DNA from: an uncultured Gardnerella sp.
GTDB taxonomy: Bacteria > Actinomycetota > Actinomycetes > Actinomycetales > Bifidobacteriaceae
Assembly: GCA_947254595.1 (NCBI GenBank)
Contig: CAMYED010000035.1
Location: 1-12,676, forward strand
Direction of reading: 5' to 3'
Length of the DNA stretch: 12,676 nucleotides
Positions 8,018-12,676 of this stretch are shown piece by piece; the stretch's first letter is position 1; each line of letters starts with the position of its first letter. The translations under genes and the position numbers were made by a program. A model generated the notes under the pieces. The model was not told where the DNA came from, ran no database searches, and saw only the letters and a list, made by a program, of their open reading frames with translations.

Positions 8018-8103
8018 TTATCCGCAGGATATCCACAATGTTATCCCCAATATGTGGATAAATTTGTGGGATATCCACGCGGACACGCCCAAAATGTGGA
8101 TAA
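8018..8103. promoter_or_regulatory. DnaA-box cluster (candidate origin-like or DnaA-titrating site)
   Basis: Within 86 bp there are two perfect TTATCCACA boxes on the minus strand (8053-8061 and 8095-8103) and three single-mismatch boxes on the plus strand: TTATCCGCA (8018-8026), ATATCCACA (8029-8037) and TTATCCCCA (8041-8049). Two weaker ones are at 8065-8073 (minus) and 8071-8079 (plus). GGATATCCAC occurs twice exactly 42 bp apart (8027 and 8069). To the left, 7918-8017 is strongly A+T-rich, as in an unwinding element. It lies upstream of the MATE gene and downstream of amt, with no dnaA, dnaN or rpmH in the window. It could be an origin separated from dnaA, a DnaA-titration or reactivation site, or DnaA-controlled regulation. 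The 313-bp gap 7861-8173 holds no gene that I can see. Confidence 0.75.
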
Positions 8104-8158
8104 CTCATCTTTTTATGCACATTGCACAATTCGTGCGTGTCTTAAAAGATGAGTTTTT
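8102..8158 (+). terminator. Long hairpin with a T-tract on the plus strand
   Basis: AACTCATCTTTT (8102-8113) and AAAAGATGAGTT (8144-8155) are a perfect 12-bp inverted repeat around a loop that holds a smaller GCAC/GTGC hairpin. The right arm runs into TTTTTC, so the terminator polarity is plus strand. On the minus strand it lies just past the amt stop codon but is followed by ATCCACATTTT instead of a U-run. It may act in both directions. Its left arm overlaps the last two bases of the perfect DnaA box at 8095-8103. Confidence 0.55.
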
Positions 8159-8173
8159 CGCAAAATCAACTTA

Positions 8174-10096
8174 TTAATTGCGCGATTTTCCTGATTTCTT
8201 TTTTGACTGCTTCGTTTCGCTTTTTCCTGGTTTTACAGCTTCTTCAGCAGCTTCTTCAGTAGCTTCTTCAGTAGCTTCAGATTCAGCAGCATCCTCAGCA
8301 GATTCTTCTTCAGATTCTTCTTCAGGTTCTTCTTCAGATTCTTCTTCAGATTCTTCTTCAGATTCTTCAGTAGCATCCTCAGCATCCTGCTGCGAAGTAT
8401 TATCCTCAAAAGCAGAAGCTTCAACAGCATTAGATTCAGATTGTTCTACCTCAATATCAGCAGAAGCAAAAGCATCAATTTGCGATTTATCAGCAACGTT
8501 GGCTGCGTCAACATCAGCAACGTTGGCGGAATCAACATTATCAACAGAATCAGCAGCTTCAGCAGTGTCATCAGCAACTGTTACAACCGCCTCATCGTGA
8601 CTTTGAGCAATTGCAGAGAAATCGTAAGCGCGCTCACCTTGATCGGCTAAATCAACACCCTTACGCTCCTTCGCTTCAGAAATACGCCATCCAAAAAGCT
8701 TTTCCAACGCGAACGCAACAATAGCAGTAACTGCACCAGCGTAAAGCACTGTAATACAAATCAAGCAGAGCTGCGCAATAAGCTGATGCCAATCACCAAC
8801 AGAAAGCAATCCCGACCCGTCTGCAAACAAGCCAACAGCAAGAGCGCCAATAAGAGCAGCAATACCATTAACGCTAACAACGTGCAAAGCTCCATCATAA
8901 CGCATAAAAATACGAGAATGTGTCACTAATGAGGTAATAACACCAGCAAGCACGCCCAGAACTAATGCCCATAATGGAGCAATAACATCTGCCGCAGCCG
9001 CGCTTGCAGCCAATCCAGCCATCATTCCGGAAGCAGCACCCAAAGCCGAGAAGCAGCCAGAACGCAAACGCTCAGTAACACCCCAGGCAAGCATAGAAGC
9101 AGAAGCAGTAATAGTAGAACTTACCCAAGCGTATCCAGCAACACCAGGAACGCCAGCAGAAGAACCAATCATTAAACCAAGCCAACCGAACCAAATTAAG
9201 AAAACACCAAGCATAACAAACGGAACGTTATGCGGGTGACGAGCAGCAACACCATTTTCAACAGCAGATTGCGTTGCAGTAGACTCAGCAGCAACTTCAG
9301 TAACTGTAGCAATTGGCGAAGCAACAGTTTCTGAAGAATTTTTCTTTGCATTATTTACATCCGCCCACAAAGCGCGAGACAAGCGGCTTTTAGCATTACG
9401 CGAATTAGATTTAGCCGACTCAGAACCCGTTCCAGTAGCAACATGAGCAACATTCTTAATATGCAATACAAAACGTTTTAGCGGGAAATGCGCATGACCA
9501 CCAATAATCATAACTATTGCAAAAGCAGAAACAGCAGCAGCAATATGCAGCGTAGAACCGCCAGCAAAATCATGAACCTGAATACCTAACGCTTGCGAAA
9601 TAGCGCCATTAGGAGAAAGAAGGCCGCCACCACAAACCATATGCGCCAAAGGAGCGAATACTAACGTAACCCAAACAGCAACAAAAATAAGCCAAATTGC
9701 ATACCGAACGCGCCCTGCAAGCGCACCTGTAATAAGAGCAACAGCAACTACAGCACATGCTAAACGGAATGCTGCGGGAATACCACCAGCTATTCCAGAG
9801 TTAGCATCCATAGAGGTAAATACGCCATGATCCGAAACCATTGAATCGCGGAAAAGCAAGCCACTTAACGGATCGCCAACAACTCCACCAACCATATCTT
9901 TGCCAGCAAAAGCTAAAGACCATCCCCACAAAGTCCACACAATAGTCGTTACTGCGATAGCTCCTGCGGACAACATCATCATATTTACCATGGAAGTAGC
10001 GCGCTCGCGACCGCCATAAAATAGGGCAATACCCGGTGTGATAATAAACACCAATGCGCCGGCTAACAATGCCCATTGCGGATCCATTGTGGTCAT
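8174..10096 (-). CDS. amt: Divergent Amt/Rh-family ammonium transporter-like protein with insert and acidic tail
   Basis: The 640-residue product carries an 11-helix Amt core: TPGIALFYGGRER (20-32), GALAGRVRYAIWLIF (124-138), APLAHMVCGGGLL (148-160), HDFAGGSTLH (175-184), and SEAKERKGVDLADQGERAYDF (473-493), which matches where usual Amt proteins end. By ungapped alignment with E. coli AmtB from memory, Asp160 and His168 are kept (Asp176, His184), but the second pore histidine His318 is Asn410, the Phe-gate residues 107 and 215 are Cys114 and Leu308, and Trp148 is Cys155. About 77 extra residues (about 208-285) sit in the cytoplasmic loop between helices 5 and 6, and about 147 residues follow the core: acidic Ser-Glu repeats ending in a Lys-rich tip. 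A strong SD (AGGTG, 4 nt) sets the start. No glnB adjoins it. It could transport with altered selectivity, act as a sensor, or be inactive. Confidence 0.88.
   Translation of the reverse strand: MTTMDPQWALLAGALVFIITPGIALFYGGRERATSMVNMMMLSAGAIAVTTIVWTLWGWSLAFAGKDMVGGVVGDPLSGLLFRDSMVSDHGVFTSMDANSGIAGGIPAAFRLACAVVAVALITGALAGRVRYAIWLIFVAVWVTLVFAPLAHMVCGGGLLSPNGAISQALGIQVHDFAGGSTLHIAAAVSAFAIVMIIGGHAHFPLKRFVLHIKNVAHVATGTGSESAKSNSRNAKSRLSRALWADVNNAKKNSSETVASPIATVTEVAAESTATQSAVENGVAARHPHNVPFVMLGVFLIWFGWLGLMIGSSAGVPGVAGYAWVSSTITASASMLAWGVTERLRSGCFSALGAASGMMAGLAASAAAADVIAPLWALVLGVLAGVITSLVTHSRIFMRYDGALHVVSVNGIAALIGALAVGLFADGSGLLSVGDWHQLIAQLCLICITVLYAGAVTAIVAFALEKLFGWRISEAKERKGVDLADQGERAYDFSAIAQSHDEAVVTVADDTAEAADSVDNVDSANVADVDAANVADKSQIDAFASADIEVEQSESNAVEASAFEDNTSQQDAEDATEESEEESEEESEEEPEEESEEESAEDAAESEATEEATEEAAEEAVKPGKSETKQSKKKSGKSRN
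8237..8372. repeat. 12-bp in-frame repeats encoding the acidic Amt tail
   Basis: On the plus strand, AGCTTCTTCAG(C/T) occurs three times in a row (8237-8272), and GATTCTTCTTCA occurs five times (one copy beginning GG) plus a partial copy (8301-8369), all with a 12-bp period. On the coding strand these give Thr/Ala-Glu-Glu-Ala and Ser-Glu-Glu-Glu units. Because the unit is a multiple of three, slippage would lengthen or shorten the tail without a frameshift. Confidence 0.85.
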
Positions 10097-10281
10097 TTTT
10101 CACCTCAACTATTTCAAACAGCGCAACAACATACGATTGCAACTGAAATATCACTTTATATCTATTGTATCGATAAATTTATATAGCAAAAAGTTCTTAT
10201 AAAAATAAGTAAAAATACGTAAAAATTATTAATTTTGCGCTAAATACGAAACTTATTACGCGAGCAAACTTACGCAAGCAA

Positions 10282-10311
10282 GTTGTATGCAAATAGCTAT
10301 ATGCAAACAAC
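10282..10311 (-). terminator. Weak hairpin after ftsY
   Basis: GTTGTATGCA (10282-10291) and TGCAAACAAC (10302-10311) pair with one mismatch around a 10-nt loop, directly behind the ftsY stop codon. There is no T-run behind it on the ftsY strand, so termination is uncertain. The remaining gap 10097-10281 is very A+T-rich and should carry the amt promoter, but I cannot pick a convincing -35/-10 pair; the palindrome TATCGATA lies near 10168-10175. Confidence 0.3.
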
Positions 10312-10312
10312 C

Positions 10313-11554
10313 TCACGCAAGTAAACCGTCTACAAAACTTTGAGCATCAAATGGCACTAAATCGTCTGGGCCTTCACCAAGACCCACCAATTTTACAGGA
10401 ACACCCAATTCACGCTGAACAGCAATAACAATGCCACCTTTAGCTGAACCGTCAAGTTTCGTAAGCACTACGCCGGTAATTCCAATAGCTTCCGCAAATA
10501 CTTTTGCTTGAGACATACCATTTTGGCCAGTAGTAGCATCCAATACCAGCAACACCTCGCCAACAGGCACAGTTTTTTCAACAACCCTACGAATTTTTCC
10601 AAGCTCATCCATTAGATTTGCTTTATTTTGCAAACGTCCGGCAGTATCTATAATCAGCACGTCTGTTTGTTCTTCCTTCGCTTTACCTGCGGCAATAAAC
10701 GCGACTGAAGCAGGATCTGCGCCGTCTTTATCCGCGCGAACAACCGGGACATTCACTGAAGAAGCCCAAGTTTCAAGCTGATCAGCCGCAGCAGCACGGA
10801 AAGTATCTGCAGCAGCGAACATTACAGAACGATTTTGAGATATAAACAATCTAGCTAATTTTCCAGCAGTAGTAGTTTTGCCGGTTCCGTTTACGCCGAC
10901 CATCATAATAACGTTTGGATTACGCGCTTCGGATTTGTCCAAATTCAAACGACGGTCGGTATTTTCACCAACTACTTCTAAAAGTTTCGTGCGCAAAGCC
11001 TCGCGCACATCTTCCGCATTAGAAGTGCCAGAAATACGCGCATCCTTACGCAACGCATCTACTAATTCTTCACTAGCTTGCGCACCAACATCGGCCATAA
11101 GCAAAGTATCTTCAACATCTTCCCAATCTTCTTCAGAAAGATGATCTTTGCTTATTATGTTGAAAAGTGCGCGACCAAACGGGTTTGCGCTACGAGATAA
11201 ACGCTCGCGAAGACGCTTTAAGCGCGAAGACGCTGGCTCAGGTTTGCGCTCAACTTTGGCTTCAGGCTTAGCTTCAGGCTTAGCTTCAGTTTTGTGCGCA
11301 GGCTTAGCATTATCTGCGCCAGTTTCAGCAGCGTTATCCTTTTTATTTGATGCATCATTTGATACATCTGCCGACTTTGGTGCGTATGCCGAATCAGCTG
11401 CTTCTGTATAGCTATCAACACTTTCAGGAATTTCAGGACCATGACTATTGCCGCAAATTCGCAATATCACCGCTACAGCTACCAGTAAGACAGCAATAAC
11501 AACAGCTGCAACAGCAAACCAAATCACCGTATTCACATCCATAACCATATTCAT
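10313..11554 (-). CDS. ftsY: Signal recognition particle receptor FtsY
   Basis: SRP-receptor GTPase that docks ribosome-nascent chain-SRP complexes at the membrane. From the ATG at 11554 it has 413 residues: one N-terminal membrane helix (about residues 8-33, ending ILRICG), a charged linker of Ala, Lys, Glu and Pro with KPEA repeats (about 75-105), the N domain, and the G domain. GTPase motifs are GVNGTGKTTT (220-229), DTFRAA (250-255), DTAGR (303-307), DATTGQN (339-345), TKLDGSAKGG (365-374) and GLGEGPDDL (391-399). An upstream TTG (11590) would add twelve residues, and in-frame ATGs also lie two and four codons later. I prefer 11554 because TAGGCT ends 7 nt before it with TTGCTA 17 bp further up, implying a leaderless mRNA. 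The membrane helix is typical of actinobacterial FtsY. Confidence 0.95.
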   Translation of the reverse strand: MNMVMDVNTVIWFAVAAVVIAVLLVAVAVILRICGNSHGPEIPESVDSYTEAADSAYAPKSADVSNDASNKKDNAAETGADNAKPAHKTEAKPEAKPEAKVERKPEPASSRLKRLRERLSRSANPFGRALFNIISKDHLSEEDWEDVEDTLLMADVGAQASEELVDALRKDARISGTSNAEDVREALRTKLLEVVGENTDRRLNLDKSEARNPNVIMMVGVNGTGKTTTAGKLARLFISQNRSVMFAAADTFRAAAADQLETWASSVNVPVVRADKDGADPASVAFIAAGKAKEEQTDVLIIDTAGRLQNKANLMDELGKIRRVVEKTVPVGEVLLVLDATTGQNGMSQAKVFAEAIGITGVVLTKLDGSAKGGIVIAVQRELGVPVKLVGLGEGPDDLVPFDAQSFVDGLLA

Positions 11555-11561
11555 GTCATCA

Positions 11562-11590
11562 AGCCTATGAAAGTAAAGGGACACTAGCAA
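11562..11590 (-). promoter_or_regulatory. Candidate ftsY promoter
   Basis: On the minus strand TTGCTA (complement of 11585-11590, 4 of 6 to TTGACA) is separated by 17 bp from TAGGCT (complement of 11562-11567), which ends 7 nt before the ATG at 11554. Transcription would begin at or next to the start codon. If this promoter is used, the upstream in-frame TTG at 11590 lies outside the mRNA. Confidence 0.5.
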
Positions 11591-11650
11591 TATATTTCAC
11601 TATTTTTTCTCATTTTTGTTACACTATCACTTTCTAAGCGCTCCAAAATC

Positions 11651-11860
11651 GGCATTCGCTGTACGCGCGCGTAACGAAAATATCGCATATAGACTTAAAT
11701 CCGTTAGTTTCTATACACTCACGTAACGAAAATGTTGAAATCTAGTGGGAAATCGGCAATATCTTTACGCGCACGAACGAAAATAACGGAATCGCGCGGG
11801 AAAGCGTTAGTTGCTATACGTGCATGTAAAGCGAATGCCGAAATTCAGCCGGTTGAATTA
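11651..11860. repeat. Four degenerate ~52-bp tandem repeats upstream of ftsY
   Basis: The core GTAACGAAAAT recurs in varied form at about 11671, 11723, 11774 and 11827 (spacings about 52, 51 and 53 bp). Flanking pieces also recur: CGTTAGTT(T/G)CTATAC at 11702 and 11804, a GCGCGCGTA- or GCGCACGAA-like segment, and the octamer AAATCGGC (11646, 11751). Copies one and three resemble each other most, as do two and four. The unit is near five helical turns. No known repeat family is recognised. It lies between the ftsY promoter and the structured region, so it could be regulatory or an eroded array. Confidence 0.6.
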
Positions 11861-11874
11861 CTGCGCGCATTAAG

Positions 11875-11899
11875 TGAGATGTAAAATAAGTTATAGTTT
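11875..11899 (+). repeat. Left copy of a 25-bp direct repeat
   Basis: TGAGATGTAAAATAA followed by GTTATAGTTT. It matches the copy at 12233-12257 at 23 of 25 positions. The two copies bracket the structured region. Confidence 0.8.
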
Positions 11900-12079
11900 G
11901 ATTGACAGTTCTTGTTTGGTGTGGCGCGAGTTTTGGGGGATTTCTCTCCTCGCACGTCCCGTCCTTCGGGCGCTCTGGTTGCTAAAAGAGTTTAATGTGT
12001 TCGCCTATTTTTAAGAATGTAGCTTCTCAGTCCTCTTTTAGTTCTCGTAGAGAAATCCCCCAAACTCTGCGTGTCAATC
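11900..12079. other. Large fold-back element of unknown kind (possible ncRNA or MITE-like)
   Basis: The region is an extensive inverted repeat. GATTGACA (11900-11907) matches TGTCAATC (12072-12079). TTTGGGGGATTTCTCT (11932-11947) is a perfect 16-bp complement of 12049-12064, and the stem extends outward through GAG/CTC and CGC/GCG with one-base bulges. Inside, CTAAAAGAG (11982-11990) pairs with CTCTTTTAG (12033-12041), and CCCG-TCCTT-CGGG (11958-11970) makes a small hairpin. No T-run follows either arm, so it is not a simple terminator. It matches none of the RNA families I can recall (no SRP-RNA tetraloop motif, RNase P or T-box signatures). No open frame of note lies inside. Confidence 0.6.
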
Positions 12080-12100
12080 GTTAATAACCGTGCTTTATCG

Positions 12101-12193
12101 CAGAGATTTTTCGATTTTTCTTCTTCGCTCGGCGAATCAGCAGCCTTCGGCTCTGACGTTCACCTCGCTCAGTGCAAAAAATCTCAAATCTCT
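12101..12193. other. Second fold-back element
   Basis: AGAGATTTTTCGATTTTT (12102-12119) pairs in two blocks with AAAAAATCTCAAATCTCT (12176-12193). Within it, TTCGC-TCG-GCGAA (12123-12135) and TCAG-C-AGCC-TTC-GGCT-CTGA (12137-12155) are compact hairpins. Its layout (a long A+T-rich closing stem around C/G hairpins) repeats that of the element just upstream without clear sequence identity. Function unknown. Confidence 0.5.
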
Positions 12194-12232
12194 ACCACGC
12201 TAATATCCACACGACTAAGTGACGACGAACAT

Positions 12233-12257
12233 TGAGATGTAAAATAAACTATAGTTT
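12233..12257 (+). repeat. Right copy of the 25-bp direct repeat
   Basis: TGAGATGTAAAATAA followed by ACTATAGTTT, 358 bp from the left copy. The change at two bases makes AAACTATAGTTT a perfect palindrome here. It lies about 30 bp before the grx start codon, so its TATAGT may double as part of the grx promoter. Confidence 0.8.
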
Positions 12258-12288
12258 TTAATAATTTGATTTATAGCAAGGAGTATTA

Positions 12289-12546
12289 ATGGCAGATAAA
12301 GCAGCTGTTGAAGTGTACGGCGCAGATTGGTGCGGTGATTGCAAACGCGCTAAAGCCGCTCTTAACCAGTACAATGTAAATTTTGTTTGGCACGATATTG
12401 AAACAGAAGAAGGCGCCGAAAGTAAAGCCGTTGAGATTAGTGGCCAAAAGCATATTCCAGTAGTTACTTTTGAAGATAATACGTTTATGGTTGAGCCATC
12501 TGCTACTCAAATTAAAGCAAAGTTAGAATCATTAGGATTGTTGTAG
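12289..12546 (+). CDS. Glutaredoxin/mycoredoxin-like thiol oxidoreductase
   Basis: An 85-residue single-domain thioredoxin-fold protein that should reduce protein disulfides or mixed disulfides in the cytosol. The redox motif Trp14-Cys15-Gly-Asp-Cys18 follows the first strand (VEVYGADW), the cis-proline lies in HIPVV (Pro57), and the C-terminal pattern FEDNTFMVEPSATQIKAKLESLG parallels that of actinobacterial mycoredoxins. Length and layout fit the family; CGDC replaces the more usual CPYC or CGYC. The start is firm: AAGGAG lies 6 nt before the ATG at 12289. The gene is alone, followed after about 100 bp by a tRNA. The low-molecular-weight thiol it would use is uncertain, since bifidobacteria are generally thought to lack mycothiol. 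It could equally be an NrdH-type redoxin, though it is not beside nrd genes. Confidence 0.88.
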   Translation: MADKAAVEVYGADWCGDCKRAKAALNQYNVNFVWHDIETEEGAESKAVEISGQKHIPVVTFEDNTFMVEPSATQIKAKLESLGLL

Positions 12547-12643
12547 CAGCAACTTATACACAACTGATAACACAACTTATAACACGCGTAAGTGCAAAAC
12601 GTATTCACTTCGTCGCTTGAATGTAGTACACTTAGCGTTTGTT

Positions 12644-12676
12644 GCCCCTTTAGCTCAATTGGCAGAGCAGAGTCCT
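12644..12676 (+). tRNA. tRNA, 5' part, cut just before the anticodon
   Basis: GCCCCTT (acceptor 5' strand), T8 A9, then the D-arm GCTC-AATTGGCA-GAGC, A26, the anticodon-stem 5' strand GAGTC and C32 T33 follow canonical numbering to the last base of the window. The anticodon itself is missing, so the amino acid cannot be stated. A possible promoter is TTCACT (12604-12609), a 17-bp spacer and TACACT (12627-12632), ending 11 nt before the tRNA. Confidence 0.85.

Noticed and set aside
8233..8430. Leu/Lys-repeat open frame on the minus strand in another frame of the amt tail.
   Set aside because: A frame-shifted shadow of the same 12-bp repeats within a well-supported gene.
8178..8600. A 140-codon Ser/Ala-rich open frame on the plus strand opposite the amt tail.
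   Set aside because: It is the complement of the Glu/Ser/Ala repeat codons of amt; low complexity alone keeps it open and no start signal is seen.
10097..10281. An AmtR- or GlnR-type operator ahead of amt.
   Set aside because: Only loose A+T-rich palindromes such as TATCGATA are present; none matches a known consensus well enough.
11651..11860. A CRISPR array.
   Set aside because: The repeat units are degenerate over their full length with no constant repeat separated by unique spacers, and no cas genes are present.
11732..11884. A 50-codon open frame (ATG to TAA, plus strand) running through the third and fourth ~52-bp repeats.
   Set aside because: It has no Shine-Dalgarno, the repeat period is not a multiple of three over the whole array, and its end coincides with the 25-bp direct repeat. 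Most likely fortuitous.
11900..12079. 4.5S (SRP) RNA, suggested by the neighbouring ftsY.
   Set aside because: The conserved SRP-RNA tetraloop and asymmetric-loop motifs are absent, and the fold is a long A+T/G-run stem.
11900..12193. A retron or group II intron RNA.
   Set aside because: No reverse transcriptase gene is in the window and no characteristic domain motif was recognised.

Overview
The window looks like chromosomal DNA from a low-GC member of the Bifidobacteriaceae, most likely Gardnerella or a close relative. The evidence is the close match of the uracil phosphoribosyltransferase, FtsY and MurT/GatD proteins to bifidobacterial families, TANNNT-type -10 elements, TTATCCACA-type DnaA boxes and generally A+T-rich DNA. 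The genus assignment is inference from recognised proteins, not from a search.

Layout from left to right. A minus-strand gene starts at position 11 and runs off the left end. Divergent from it is upp on the plus strand, closed by a terminator. Next comes an A+T-rich, probably accessory AAA+/DUF4143 ATPase on the minus strand with its own terminator and a 303-bp upstream gap holding a 32-bp tandem repeat. A minus-strand housekeeping block follows: dnaB, murT and gatD are packed with gaps of 5-6 bp and read as one operon. Behind dnaB's promoter lies a dinF-like MATE transporter. A 313-bp gap upstream of the MATE gene carries a dense DnaA-box cluster and a long hairpin. Then come a divergent Amt-family protein with a huge acidic tail, and ftsY. 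About 730 bp without a convincing gene follow, holding four degenerate ~52-bp repeats and two large fold-back structures between near-identical 25-bp direct repeats. The window ends with a small glutaredoxin/mycoredoxin-like gene (plus strand) and the first 33 nt of a tRNA cut just before its anticodon.

How the genes work together. MurT and GatD form the lipid II amidotransferase that makes D-isoglutamine in peptidoglycan; co-transcription with the replicative helicase links wall modification and replication by gene order only. FtsY targets membrane proteins such as the neighbouring Amt and MATE proteins, though nothing shows a specific link. upp salvages uracil.

The points most worth a second look are: (1) a DnaA-box cluster away from any dnaA/dnaN gene; (2) an Amt protein that has lost the second pore histidine, both Phe-gate residues and the recruitment-site Trp, and that gained a cytoplasmic insert and an acidic repeat tail; (3) the structured and repetitive ftsY-grx intergenic region; (4) four genes (upp, dnaB, ftsY, MATE) whose start codons sit 7-8 nt after a TANNNT hexamer without a properly spaced Shine-Dalgarno, suggesting leaderless mRNAs.
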